A DNA stretch of 42,268 nt, taken from positions 1 to 42,268 of IMG/VR virus record IMGVR_UViG_3300037247_000177. One strand, written 5' to 3'. The position numbers and the translations under genes are program-made. This DNA is from a virus. The notes under the pieces are model-generated. The model made no database searches, was not told the DNA's origin, and was given only the letters and a program-made list of their open reading frames with translations. Shown one piece after another: positions 16,293 through 24,740 of this stretch; positions within the stretch are counted from its first letter, which is position 1; each line of letters starts with the position of its first letter.

Positions 16293-16973
16293 ATGAAAAA
16301 GAAAAGGATACTCATTTCGGTGCCTAATACTGGAGATATTCACAAACTCGTTTGCTTTGCAACAGATAGATTACTTTTGGATGGAAGATATAATGTTACT
16401 ATTATTCGGCCTACTCATAATCCGTACGAAAACAATTTACATCATATCTTGAATGACTTCATGAAAGGTGATTATGATTATTGGTTAAATATAGACTCGG
16501 ATAATCCGCCAATGAATAATCCTTTAGATTTAGTAACGTATGATCTTGATGTTGTGGGATTGCCTACTCCCGTATGGCATTATACCGGAAAGATAAAAGG
16601 GGAACGGCCATTTTATGAAAATGCTTATAAATATGTTCCGAAAGATGGCGCGTATACTGAGTGGCCAAATAAAGATAAGTTGCAAAAAGTAGATGCTGTT
16701 GGTACTGGATGTATACTTTTCGCACGTAGAGTATTTGAGAATCCAGAAATGAGAAAGGCTCCATTTCAAAGAACATACTATGAAGACGGCACGGTAGAAA
16801 AGGGGCCCGATATTGCCTTCTGTGAACGAGCAAAAGCACAAGGATTTTCAATATTCGCTCATTATGATTACCGTTGTCAACATTTTAATGAGCTTGAATT
16901 ACATGAAGTTGCAAAAGCTTTTTATGAATTATATAATCAGGAAAAGTCAGGAACCAAACAAGAGATAAAATAA
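16293..16973 (+). CDS. GT-A fold glycosyltransferase (GT2-like)
   Basis: 226 aa with a start helix RILISVPNTGDIHK. The IDSDN at about residues 68-72 is the DxD motif that holds the metal and sugar nucleotide. VGTGCILFARRVFE (about 136-149) and a KGPDIAFCERAKAQGFSIFA segment (about 168-187) are typical acceptor-side motifs of phage GT-A enzymes. It probably adds a sugar to a virion protein, modified base or host surface; the substrate cannot be read here. It sits among virion genes and is followed by a strong terminator. Confidence 0.78.
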   Translation: MKKKRILISVPNTGDIHKLVCFATDRLLLDGRYNVTIIRPTHNPYENNLHHILNDFMKGDYDYWLNIDSDNPPMNNPLDLVTYDLDVVGLPTPVWHYTGKIKGERPFYENAYKYVPKDGAYTEWPNKDKLQKVDAVGTGCILFARRVFENPEMRKAPFQRTYYEDGTVEKGPDIAFCERAKAQGFSIFAHYDYRCQHFNELELHEVAKAFYELYNQEKSGTKQEIK

Positions 16974-17021
16974 TAAAAAAAAGGGCTAAATCTTTTGGAG
17001 GCATCTAAGAGATTAAGATTT

Positions 17022-17072
17022 AAAAGGCAAGGCATACAGGAGCCTGTACTTCTGTGCGTTCTTGCCTTTTTT
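17022..17072 (+). terminator. Strong intrinsic terminator
   Basis: A 10-bp stem AAAAGGCAAG with CTTGCCTTTT (17022-17031 and 17061-17070) ends in a U-run. A second small stem (ACAGG/CCTGT) lies in the loop. A weaker AAATCTT/AAGATTT hairpin lies just upstream. This separates the glycosyltransferase unit from the propeller-like gene. Confidence 0.75.
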
Positions 17073-17103
17073 ATTGCCCATATTTTCAGGAGAATAAAAA
17101 TAG

Positions 17104-17892
17104 ATGGCGATAAATGATACTCCATGGTGTGGGCAAGGAGCAAGCAAGCTCTATTTAACCAGTGGACAGTATACCTCTACGATCAAAACAAGTGAAGCGG
17201 TTGGTGGAGTTGATAGTTTTCCAGGCGGTGTAAGTTACGATGGTACCGATACTCCATGGTGTGGGCATGCTGATGACAAGCTTTACTTAACCAGTGGACA
17301 ATTCACCTCGACAATCAAAACTAGTGAAGCTGTAGGTGGAGTTGATATCCTTCCGATAGGCATATCATGGGATGGAACAAATACTCCTTGGACAGGTCAA
17401 GGGGCAGATAAGCTTTACTTAACCAGTGGACAATTCACCTCTACGATTAAGGACAGTGAAGCTGTAGGTGGAGTTGATATCCTTCCGGACGGTATAAGTT
17501 GGGATGGAACAAATACTCCATGGGCTGGAAGAGCCGCAAGCAAGCTCTATTTAACCAGTGGACAATTCACCTCAGTTATTAAAACTAGTGAAGCTATTGG
17601 TGGAATTGATGCTACAGCAACAGGTATAAGTTGGGATGGAACAAATACTCCATGGTGTGGAATTGAAGGAGATAAGCTTTACTTAACCAGTGGGCAATTC
17701 ACGTCTACGATTAAGACAAGTGAGTATGTTGGCGGAGTTGATGACGTACCGACAGGTATAGATACAAATGATGTCGATGCGAGATTGGGAATATCGCCGC
17801 CAAGTGGAAGAATAATGGGATCACTGGCAGGTCATGGGGGCTTAGCTGGTATCGGAGGAATTGCAGGACAAAAAGGAGGAATTGTAGCATGA
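17104..17892 (+). CDS. Five-repeat propeller-like virion protein
   Basis: 262 aa. Residues 4 to about 220 are five near-identical 44-residue repeats, each with a TPW(C/T/A)G start, KLYLTSGQFTS, IKTSEAVGG and an ISWDGTN end. Five repeats of 44 residues fit a small five-bladed beta-propeller like tachylectin-2, a sugar-binding fold. The last 35 residues are Gly/Ala-rich (hinge or tail-attachment peptide). A role in receptor binding or virion surface is inferred. The next gene overlaps by four bases. Confidence 0.7.
   Translation: MAINDTPWCGQGASKLYLTSGQYTSTIKTSEAVGGVDSFPGGVSYDGTDTPWCGHADDKLYLTSGQFTSTIKTSEAVGGVDILPIGISWDGTNTPWTGQGADKLYLTSGQFTSTIKDSEAVGGVDILPDGISWDGTNTPWAGRAASKLYLTSGQFTSVIKTSEAIGGIDATATGISWDGTNTPWCGIEGDKLYLTSGQFTSTIKTSEYVGGVDDVPTGIDTNDVDARLGISPPSGRIMGSLAGHGGLAGIGGIAGQKGGIVA
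17107..17766 (+). repeat. Five tandem ~132-bp coding repeats
   Basis: Five in-frame copies of about 132 bp inside the propeller-like gene. Near-exact segments such as CTTTACTTAACCAGTGGACA recur in several copies. High DNA identity, not only protein identity, suggests recent duplication or continuing gene conversion, so copy number may vary between relatives. Confidence 0.85.
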
Positions 17893-19046
17893 GAGATATA
17901 ACATTAGGTAACACAATATACATAAGGTTTACAACAAGAGCATTTGCAACGGGGGTTCCCACTGTTCTTGCGGGTTCTCCTGTTCTGTCAGTTTACGAAG
18001 AAAATAATTTAACACAAATAACAGATGGTGTCAGCATAACCGTGGACTATGACAGTGTTGTTGGATTGAATCAAGTTACAATTGTGGCAACTACAGGAAA
18101 TGGATATGAAAAAGGAAAGAGTTATGATCTTGTAATTACTACAGGAACAGTGGGCGGAGTGTCAGTAGTTGGTGAAGTTGTTGGCTCGTTTACTGTTGGA
18201 AGTATAGCTAACAGTGTATGGGATGAATTAATAACTGGATCATCACATAATATCGCAACTTCTGCCGGGAGACGCTTAAGAGAGCTTTCAGGCGCAGTTA
18301 TACGAAATAACACAGCACAAGGAAGCGGAACAGGAAACAATCAAATACAATTGGACACGGGGGCTAGTTCGGTAGATGGGGCTTATGATCCTGCAATGAT
18401 ATGTATTATTGATGGCACTGGAATAGGGCAAAGTAGATTGATTTATCAATATAATGGAACAACAAAAACGGCTACAGTAGATAGGGACTGGAAAACTAAT
18501 CCGGATGCAACATCAGAATTTGTATTAACAGGTCATCCAGGAAGGGAGCATGTCAATGAAGGATTGGCACAAGGAGGAACATCAAACACTATCACGTTGA
18601 ATGCTTTGGCCTCTTCTGATGATGATGTTTATATCGGTCAATTATGTTCCATCCGATCAGGAACTGGGCAGGATCAATCTAAATTAATCATAGCTTATAA
18701 CGGAACAACAAAGGTGGCCATAATCAATGGATCATTTGATGTTATACCAGATGTTACGAGCGGATATGCTATTTTGCCAACATCTCCTGTGATGCTTTCG
18801 ACTATCACACAATCAAGTATTGATGCTATTGAAGCAGTATTGACAAGCGCACTAACGGAATCATACGCGGCGGATGGCGCAACGGCTACACTGTCACAGT
18901 TGTTATACATGATATGGAGCATGATGAATTCATTGGGATTTATTACATTGACAGGAACTTCAAGAAAACTTGATGGATCAACTCCGGCAATGACATTTAC
19001 AATTGATGACGCAGACAATCCAACGGATATCAATAGAGAGACATAA
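17889..19046 (+). CDS. Probable tail or baseplate-associated structural protein, 385 aa
   Basis: Beta-rich. The N-terminal domain (about 1-100) has VTIVATTGNGYEKGKSYDLVIT and GGVSVVGEVVGSFTVG, a pattern I associate with upper-baseplate or fibre N-termini in siphophages. The middle (about 130-300) holds two similar copies of a domain with QGSGTGNNQIQLDTGAS versus QGGTSNTITLNALASSDD, each followed by a 'GTGxxQSxLIxxYNGTTK' element. The C-terminal part holds a Met/Trp-rich helix. It overlaps the propeller gene by four bases and is probably co-assembled with it. Confidence 0.6.
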   Translation: MRDITLGNTIYIRFTTRAFATGVPTVLAGSPVLSVYEENNLTQITDGVSITVDYDSVVGLNQVTIVATTGNGYEKGKSYDLVITTGTVGGVSVVGEVVGSFTVGSIANSVWDELITGSSHNIATSAGRRLRELSGAVIRNNTAQGSGTGNNQIQLDTGASSVDGAYDPAMICIIDGTGIGQSRLIYQYNGTTKTATVDRDWKTNPDATSEFVLTGHPGREHVNEGLAQGGTSNTITLNALASSDDDVYIGQLCSIRSGTGQDQSKLIIAYNGTTKVAIINGSFDVIPDVTSGYAILPTSPVMLSTITQSSIDAIEAVLTSALTESYAADGATATLSQLLYMIWSMMNSLGFITLTGTSRKLDGSTPAMTFTIDDADNPTDINRET

Positions 19047-19585
19047 TGGCCAGTAGAATAATAACAAAAGGATTGCGCACCGGCATAGGTATTGGTGGGG
19101 TTAACTATATATTGTTGCGAGGGCTTGTCTCTGATAGGAGCCCTCCTGATCCGTCTGAAAGTCGATTGATTATTATTGCAATTATCAATCAGTTAAAAAC
19201 TATTTCTATAAGTAGCGGCTTTTTTACTGATGCAGGAAGTTGTGTAGATGATTGGAGATTTGCAGATATTCCTATATCAGAATTGCCTTGTATTGTGGTA
19301 CGAGACGAGTCTGAAGATATAGAAAGAAAAGGGCAATTTGATCGCAGGACCTTAAACATTGAAGTCATTGGATGGATCATGATTGACGATATGAATGATG
19401 TTCGTAATTTTCAACAGGACATAGAGGCTGCAATGGCAAATGGCGGCGGTGGCCCGGCATATCCAGATAGTGTTTATTTATCAAGAATGACAGGCAGACC
19501 GGAAATGATACCAGAACAGGAAAACAAAAAACTTGCAAGAATTACATTATCTTATGAAGTACATTATAGAGTAAGAGTTGCTTAA
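19046..19585 (+). CDS. Putative tail terminator/completion protein, 179 aa
   Basis: Starts in a TAATG overlap. The pattern RLIIIAIINQLKTI...FFTDAGSCV.DWRF..ISELPCIVVRDESEDIERK...RTLNIEVIGWI is that of gpU/tail-terminator-like proteins (helix, then a 'P-x-hhV-x-D' strand, then long strands). Its position just before the tail tube gene supports this. Such proteins cap the tail at the head-proximal end and stop tube polymerisation. Confidence 0.6.
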   Translation: MASRIITKGLRTGIGIGGVNYILLRGLVSDRSPPDPSESRLIIIAIINQLKTISISSGFFTDAGSCVDDWRFADIPISELPCIVVRDESEDIERKGQFDRRTLNIEVIGWIMIDDMNDVRNFQQDIEAAMANGGGGPAYPDSVYLSRMTGRPEMIPEQENKKLARITLSYEVHYRVRVA

Positions 19586-19606
19586 TTTTATTTAGGAGGA
19601 AAAGAA

Positions 19607-20380
19607 ATGTCTAATACAGATTATACGCTTGGCGGTGCAAGATTATTTTTTAATGATGGTGGACAAGACGGAGCCGCAGGAAATGGCTTTCTTGATCTTG
19701 GAAATATTCCCGCCTTTTCGCTTGAAAGAACGATTGCAGAAATTGAACATTTCGCGTTCATTGCAGGTTCGCTTTCGAGACAGAAAGATTTGAACATCGT
19801 GACTGATATTGGAATGAGTTTCAATCTCACGATTGACGAATTGTTTTCTGAAAACTGGAATATAATTTTATTCGGTAACGGAACGACTACTTCTACTCAG
19901 GCTGGTGATACTATCGTGGATGAAGCCGCAATCGCGCCGGTAATTCTTGATCGTTCGATCTTCACGGCAGAGACAAACATTTCATCTTTGGTTATTACCG
20001 ATACTGTTCCGAACGCTCCATTCGTGTTGGACACTGATTATGAGTTGATCAACGCGGTCACTGGAGAAATTAAAATTCTTTCTTCACCTGGCGCTATCAC
20101 GACAGGCCTTGCTCTGTTACTTGATTATACTTCAGCCGCAAGAGTGAGAGAGAGAATTGTTCCGGGTGATGATACTTCTGTCAAAGGTTCTGCACGTTTG
20201 GAATTTCAAGGTCAGAATGGTGGAGATATAACTTGGATTATCCAGAATTGCGAAGTCAAGCCAGACGGTGCAAGTCCACTTTCTTCAACGGAAGTTTCAG
20301 AATCGAATTTGGTTTTGAACATTCTTGTTGACAAAGTTGTGACGCCGGCAGAGCCTTTCGGTTTCGTTAAACACGGATAA
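19607..20380 (+). CDS. Major tail tube protein
   Basis: 257 aa with a strong TTTAGGAGGAAAAGAA ribosome-binding site, expected for an abundant protein. Beta-rich, with an N-terminal YTLGGARLFFNDGGQDG segment, then IAEIEHFAFIAGSLSRQK and FNLTIDELFSENW, and a GSARLEFQGQNG strand near the C-terminus; these resemble siphophage tail tubes. It lies just before the tail chaperone and tape measure genes, the usual tube position. Confidence 0.78.
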   Translation: MSNTDYTLGGARLFFNDGGQDGAAGNGFLDLGNIPAFSLERTIAEIEHFAFIAGSLSRQKDLNIVTDIGMSFNLTIDELFSENWNIILFGNGTTTSTQAGDTIVDEAAIAPVILDRSIFTAETNISSLVITDTVPNAPFVLDTDYELINAVTGEIKILSSPGAITTGLALLLDYTSAARVRERIVPGDDTSVKGSARLEFQGQNGGDITWIIQNCEVKPDGASPLSSTEVSESNLVLNILVDKVVTPAEPFGFVKHG

Positions 20381-20383
20381 TTT

Positions 20384-20917
20384 ATGAAAACATTTTTTGA
20401 AGAAAAAAAGATCACAATAACTAACACAAAAGGGGAGAAAGTGACATTCTTCATGCGTCCGATTAAGATCAAAGAATTGAAGGTCATTAATCGAGTGAGC
20501 GCACTGGCCGAAAATGCTGACGCGGAAGAATTCACAACTCCTCTGATGTTGTCTCTTATGCTGGACTGTTTAAGTATAGATGGAAAGAATATTCCTATCT
20601 CAACGACAGAAAAAATGATTGATACTTTTATTGATTATAACTTTCCTGACATAAAAGATGAAAAGAAGTTTGAGGAGAGTGATAGATCGACAACAAAAAA
20701 GAAAAAGGAAGTTGAACCTCTGTCTTACTTCATTGACTTTCTGGTTAATCAAGGACACACAGTTTCAGATATTATGGAAATGACTATGCCACAATTTAAT
20801 GAGTTTATTGTGAAGGCTGGAGAGAGATTGAATCCAAAATTGAAAATAATGGATCCGCTTGAAGCGTTTAGGAAGATGGGAATCCCTATAAGAAAACGAG
20901 GCAACAATGGCAGATGA
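20384..20917 (+). CDS. Tail assembly chaperone, fused G-T type
   Basis: 177 aa between tail tube and tape measure genes, where lambda G/GT lies. Residues 1-100 are a chaperone-like domain. The part from about 108 (PLSYFIDFLVNQGHTVSDIMEMTMPQFNEFIVKAGERL) looks like the T-type extension. Here both parts are in one frame. A Lys-rich linker at about 103-108 contains the slippery heptamer A AAA AAG, after which a -1 shift gives a stop within five codons. So the long form is the default and frameshifting would give the short one. Confidence 0.7.
   Translation: MKTFFEEKKITITNTKGEKVTFFMRPIKIKELKVINRVSALAENADAEEFTTPLMLSLMLDCLSIDGKNIPISTTEKMIDTFIDYNFPDIKDEKKFEESDRSTTKKKKEVEPLSYFIDFLVNQGHTVSDIMEMTMPQFNEFIVKAGERLNPKLKIMDPLEAFRKMGIPIRKRGNNGR
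20695..20715 (+). other. Candidate -1 frameshift site, dnaX-like
   Basis: A AAA AAG at 20695-20701 is in the correct phase (codons ACA AAA AAG). After slipping, the new frame reads GAA AAA GGA AGT TGA and stops at 20713-20715, giving a 110-aa product. AGGAG at 20673-20677 could stimulate slippage, although it is farther upstream (17 nt) than in dnaX. Confidence 0.55.
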
Positions 20918-23102
20918 AGTTAAAATTGAAATAGGTGGAGATACTTCGGGAGCCGAAGCCAGTATCAAAGACTTGGAACAATCAACGAAAAAGTCTTTTG
21001 AAAAGATGGCAAACGAGGCTGAAGAATCTGCCAAAGATGTTTCAAAGGCATTCAAGAGCGCGGGTATCAGAACTGAAAAAGCGATTCGTGAAAGTTCTGC
21101 AAAAGCGAAAAGAGATTTCGAAAAGATCAAGAGGTCCGGTGTTGCTTCATCGAACGATATTAAACGTGCCCATAATGCGATGACTGCGAAGATCAAAAAG
21201 AATAACCGTGAATTAAGAACAAGTACTAAGACTTTAGCTGATTCATTTCGTGGATTAAAAACACGGATTGTCGGTATTGGGGTTATCATTGCCAGTGCGT
21301 TTGGTATTAAAGCAATTGGGGAAGCTGTTAAATTTGAGGACGCAATCTTGGATTTGCAAAAGGTATTATCTGATGCCGATGGCGACGCACAGCAATTTGC
21401 AAAAACCGCAGAAGAAATGGCGATAGTGTTTGGCGTGTCATCAGCGGAAGTATTACAAAGTGCGGCAGATTTCAAACAAGCGGGTTTTGATATTAGTGAG
21501 GCGTTTCTTCTGACGGAATCATCGTTGAAATTAGTGGTTGCGTCAGAACTTGAAGCGGCTGAAGCATCGGAATTATTGGTTCGTACCTTAAACGGATTCA
21601 AGGCCCCGGCATCAGAAGCCAATAGATTGATAAACATATTAAACGCAACATCAAACAAATACGCTACTAATGTAAAAGAATTAGGGACAGGCATGCGAGA
21701 TATTGCTGGTATTGCCGAAAAGATGGGCTTTACTTTTGAGGAAACCGCCGGATTATTAGTACCTGTTATATCTGTATTCGGATCAGGTACAGAAGCGGCA
21801 CAAGCGTTAAAATCTGGACTGTTAAAATTAGTTGGTTCACAAAAGCCAGTTGTGGACGAATTGCTGAGATTAGACATACACCAGCGAGAGCTAAATAAGG
21901 CAACTGGTGAATATACCGGTAAACTCCGATCAGGAAAAGACATTTTACTTGATGTGTCAAAAGCGTTTCAAACTATGAGCGATAATCAAAAAATCGCTAC
22001 CACTTCTATATTGTCGGGGATATTGCAAGCGGGTAAAATGTCGGAAGTGTTTGACGGAATGGGGCTGTCTATTGAAGTCACAAACAATGCACTTCAAGAC
22101 ACCGATTCGATAAACAAGGAAGTTGCAACCCGGATGACAGCAACAGGGGTGCAGATAGAAAGATTAAGAACCGCATTTAATAACATGGCCAAATCAATCG
22201 GGACAGAGGCACTGCCAGCTATAAAAGCCGCGATTGATGTTTTGATACCGCTATTCAAAACACTTGGTAGGTTTGGCATTAGAACAGTGCTGGAAGTACA
22301 AAAAGCATGGTTGCAAATGTCATCAACTATAAATGATTCATTAATCGGCATTGCAAAAGTCACTGATTTTATTGGTATTACAAGCGGTGCGGCTGATACC
22401 ATAGCAACTGATTCAGAAAACCTAGAAAAACGAATATCGGCAGTCAATAAGAGACTGTTTGAAACGTCAGAAGCTGGAATTGCACAGGCCAAAGTAGTAG
22501 CAGATACAAGAGCAATGGGCGTTGAAGCAACTAAAAAGCAAAACGCGGCATCTGAAGTGAGAAAACAAAAAATAGCAGAAGAAAACGCGGCAATGCTTAA
22601 ACAAATAGAAGTATTAACACAATTACACAATGCGAGGAAAAAGGCGGCGGAAACATTTGTTGGCCCATTGCAAGATCCAAGAGACAAGGAAACATTAGCC
22701 GAATCCGTACGACGAAGTGGTTTTCGTTTAAGCGTATCAACTCCCGGCTTTTCAACTGGAACAAAGTTGCCTGGCTACGGCGGAGGGGATAAGATTCTCG
22801 CACGACTTGAAGCAGGTGAGAGAGTGATAAAAAAAGAAGCTGTCAGGAATCTTGAAACTCTTGGCACTCGCGCTATGAACGCTTTGCATAGCGGAGATAT
22901 TAAAGGTCTGATTGATAACCTTCCGCTTCCAGGTTACAAAGATGGCGGAAAGGTTGATTCTCCTTCTGGAACAACAAATGTTAATTTGTCACTTGGTGAC
23001 AAAACATTTCCGATGGTTGCTAAACAAAGCACAGCAGATGAATTTGCAAATGATATTAAATCAATTAACGTAGTACGAGGAAGAAAAAGGAACGTTTACT
23101 AA
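20907..23102 (+). CDS. Tape measure protein
   Basis: 731 aa, overlapping the chaperone gene by 11 bp. The N-terminal 110 residues are a charged coiled coil. A hydrophobic segment follows (about 120-140, IVGIGVIIASAFGIKAIGEAV). Residues about 140-390 match the phage minor-tail/TP901-type tape measure domain (FKQAGFDISEAFLLTESSLK, NILNATSNKYATNVKELGTG, AEKMGFTFEETAGLL, GSGTEAAQALKSGLLKL). The C-terminal part has a Gly-rich turn (GFSTGTKLPGYGGGDKI). Tape measures set tail length: 731 residues predict roughly 110 nm by the usual rule. Confidence 0.9.
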   Translation: MADEVKIEIGGDTSGAEASIKDLEQSTKKSFEKMANEAEESAKDVSKAFKSAGIRTEKAIRESSAKAKRDFEKIKRSGVASSNDIKRAHNAMTAKIKKNNRELRTSTKTLADSFRGLKTRIVGIGVIIASAFGIKAIGEAVKFEDAILDLQKVLSDADGDAQQFAKTAEEMAIVFGVSSAEVLQSAADFKQAGFDISEAFLLTESSLKLVVASELEAAEASELLVRTLNGFKAPASEANRLINILNATSNKYATNVKELGTGMRDIAGIAEKMGFTFEETAGLLVPVISVFGSGTEAAQALKSGLLKLVGSQKPVVDELLRLDIHQRELNKATGEYTGKLRSGKDILLDVSKAFQTMSDNQKIATTSILSGILQAGKMSEVFDGMGLSIEVTNNALQDTDSINKEVATRMTATGVQIERLRTAFNNMAKSIGTEALPAIKAAIDVLIPLFKTLGRFGIRTVLEVQKAWLQMSSTINDSLIGIAKVTDFIGITSGAADTIATDSENLEKRISAVNKRLFETSEAGIAQAKVVADTRAMGVEATKKQNAASEVRKQKIAEENAAMLKQIEVLTQLHNARKKAAETFVGPLQDPRDKETLAESVRRSGFRLSVSTPGFSTGTKLPGYGGGDKILARLEAGERVIKKEAVRNLETLGTRAMNALHSGDIKGLIDNLPLPGYKDGGKVDSPSGTTNVNLSLGDKTFPMVAKQSTADEFANDIKSINVVRGRKRNVY

Positions 23103-23518
23103 TGGCAGTCGATCCGATGATAAAATTTTTCACATTCGAGCCTATTGGAAGTTTCGCACTCGGTGACAAAGACGTTCACTTTCACGAGGCGCCCGGTGGT
23201 ATCTCTCACAGTATCGATCATTTGAATCCAGTTAATGCAAGACGAACACAAAATGGTTCGCTGATCACACAGACGATTAGATATAATAAAAAAGCAATAA
23301 ACTTGACAATAACTTTCTATGACATAACAATGAAAACATATTTTCAAACGCTCTATGAATCTGGGCTTCGAATCACTCTTTCAATTTGGGTAGAAAATCC
23401 GACAACATTTGTTGAAGAAACCGAATTCAACGGAATTGTCCAGATGTTATCACTTGGAGAAGATACAGATCAAAGCGCAAACGTTCGAACATTAAACATG
23501 ACTTTAGAGGAGGTTTAA
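23102..23518 (+). CDS. Distal/minor tail protein, 138 aa
   Basis: Starts in a TAATG overlap with the tape measure gene. Beta-rich, with an FEPIGSFALGDKDVHFHEAPGG N-terminal segment and an ITFYDITMKTYFQTLYE middle. The position directly after the tape measure is that of minor tail or distal tail proteins. I do not recognise a specific family, so the call rests on context. Confidence 0.6.
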   Translation: MAVDPMIKFFTFEPIGSFALGDKDVHFHEAPGGISHSIDHLNPVNARRTQNGSLITQTIRYNKKAINLTITFYDITMKTYFQTLYESGLRITLSIWVENPTTFVEETEFNGIVQMLSLGEDTDQSANVRTLNMTLEEV

Positions 23519-23521
23519 AAA

Positions 23522-23932
23522 ATGGCCGGTAAATTTGTAACTATTGGGCACACAGATATTTTAACTTGGTATTTCAAGAACGTACAAACGTCAAGAGGTG
23601 CGGACTCTTTGTATATGGGATTATATACAGACACGGTAGAGCCGCCAATCGGAGCCGTACTTCCTGCAACAGATATCACAGAACTTGCACTTGGTGGTTA
23701 TGCACGAATTCAATTGCTTGATGCAGATTTTACAGTCGTTAATGATCTTGTGACAAACGTTCTAAAAACTTTTACAGCAAGTATTGATTGGGGAAACGTT
23801 TATGGTTCATTCTTGACAGACGGTTCTTCAGGTGCTTCAAAATTAATTGCAGTCAAACATTTTTCTAATGGACCGTTCAATGTCTTAAACGGAAAAACAA
23901 TCGACGTTACACCTAAATTTTTAATACTATAA
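23522..23932 (+). CDS. Minor tail/virion protein, 136 aa
   Basis: A good AGAGGAGG ribosome-binding site lies just before the preceding stop. The protein is beta-rich with Gly/Thr-rich turns (GLYTDTVEPPIGAV) and ends PKFLIL. The content resembles small fibre-like phage proteins with a 'hhhGLYT' start. Function inferred from its place among tail genes. Confidence 0.55.
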   Translation: MAGKFVTIGHTDILTWYFKNVQTSRGADSLYMGLYTDTVEPPIGAVLPATDITELALGGYARIQLLDADFTVVNDLVTNVLKTFTASIDWGNVYGSFLTDGSSGASKLIAVKHFSNGPFNVLNGKTIDVTPKFLIL

Positions 23933-23962
23933 TTTTTGAACATTTAACAAAAGGGGGATAAA

Positions 23963-24418
23963 ATGCCTAGCTATTCAGTTGCAAAAGCTGACATCGTTGC
24001 CGGCGCTGATCCGCAAACGCTGTTGAACATCTTTTCTGTCGCGGGTGTATCACGTGGAAAAATTAATAATATTATCATTTCGAGTGGTGCGACTCCTGAC
24101 GATCAAGCAAACAATTTCGAAGTGAAACGAACAACTGGCGTTGGTACTGAAGCAGGTGGAATCACTCCAGAGGCTTTGGATCCAGACACGGTAGCGTCAG
24201 GCTTCGATGCAGGTCATGGTCACTCTGTCGAGCCAACAGAGACAGCGAATTCAGAAATGTTATCATTCAGTTTAAATCAAAGAGCGACTTTTTCATGGCT
24301 TGCAAATCCTGGTTCAGAAATCATTTTGCCAGCAACCACAAACAACGGTTGCAATATTGCAAGACGTACGGGAACTGCCAATTATGTTATCGATGCAACA
24401 ATTATATTTGAGGAATAA
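23963..24418 (+). CDS. Virion-type protein, 151 aa
   Basis: AAGGGGGATAAA ribosome-binding site. Beta-sandwich-like pattern with NFEVKRTTGVGTEAGG and a SWLANPGSEIILPATTNNG turn, similar to small phage surface proteins that have an 'F-E-V-x-R' strand and a 'G-S-E' turn. No named family recalled. Located in the tail block. Confidence 0.6.
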   Translation: MPSYSVAKADIVAGADPQTLLNIFSVAGVSRGKINNIIISSGATPDDQANNFEVKRTTGVGTEAGGITPEALDPDTVASGFDAGHGHSVEPTETANSEMLSFSLNQRATFSWLANPGSEIILPATTNNGCNIARRTGTANYVIDATIIFEE

Positions 24419-24424
24419 ATCTTT

Positions 24425-24655
24425 ATGCCTACAAAAGAAGCAGGTGTAATCATCGTGGATGGCCGTCAAGTGGCTTCGACAAAACAATGTTGTCACTGTG
24501 GCGGCCATTTCGTGATGGAAAAAGGAAGTGGAAAGCTTCGGGGTTGGTGCATGAAGTGTCACGAAATTACTTGTGGGAAAATCGAATGTTGCAAATGCGT
24601 TCCGTTCGAAAAGAAACTTGATCTTATGGAAAAAGGACAAATGATTTTCGTGTAA
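24425..24655 (+). CDS. Zinc-binding small protein, 76 aa
   Basis: Cys/His-rich core: QCCHCGGHF near residues 21-29, then WCMKCHE near 41-47 and CGKIECCKC near 50-58, giving enough ligands for two zinc ions. Similar zinc-ribbon proteins are found near tail genes in other phages. It is probably a structural or assembly accessory, and it is the only zinc-rich protein in the tail block. Confidence 0.62.
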   Translation: MPTKEAGVIIVDGRQVASTKQCCHCGGHFVMEKGSGKLRGWCMKCHEITCGKIECCKCVPFEKKLDLMEKGQMIFV

Positions 24656-24711
24656 TTTCTGATAATATAAAGATTGATTCTTGCGCTACCGTTGCACACT
24701 CACGCCGCCTG

Positions 24712-24740
24712 TTTCGTTTTTCATTTGAGATAAAACGAAA
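24712..24740 (+). promoter_or_regulatory. Hairpin at the start codon of the tail-hub gene
   Basis: TTTCGTTTT (24712-24720) pairs perfectly with AAAACGAAA (24732-24740), the last A being the first base of the ATG start codon. The stem would cover the start region, and the gene lacks a clear ribosome-binding site. It may limit expression of the large hub protein. Confidence 0.5.

Noticed and set aside
20765-21943. 392-aa minus-strand ORF opposite the tape measure gene
   Set aside because: Its Ser/Ala-rich content is the mirror of the tape measure codons; there is no ribosome-binding site or domain, and all accepted genes are on the + strand.
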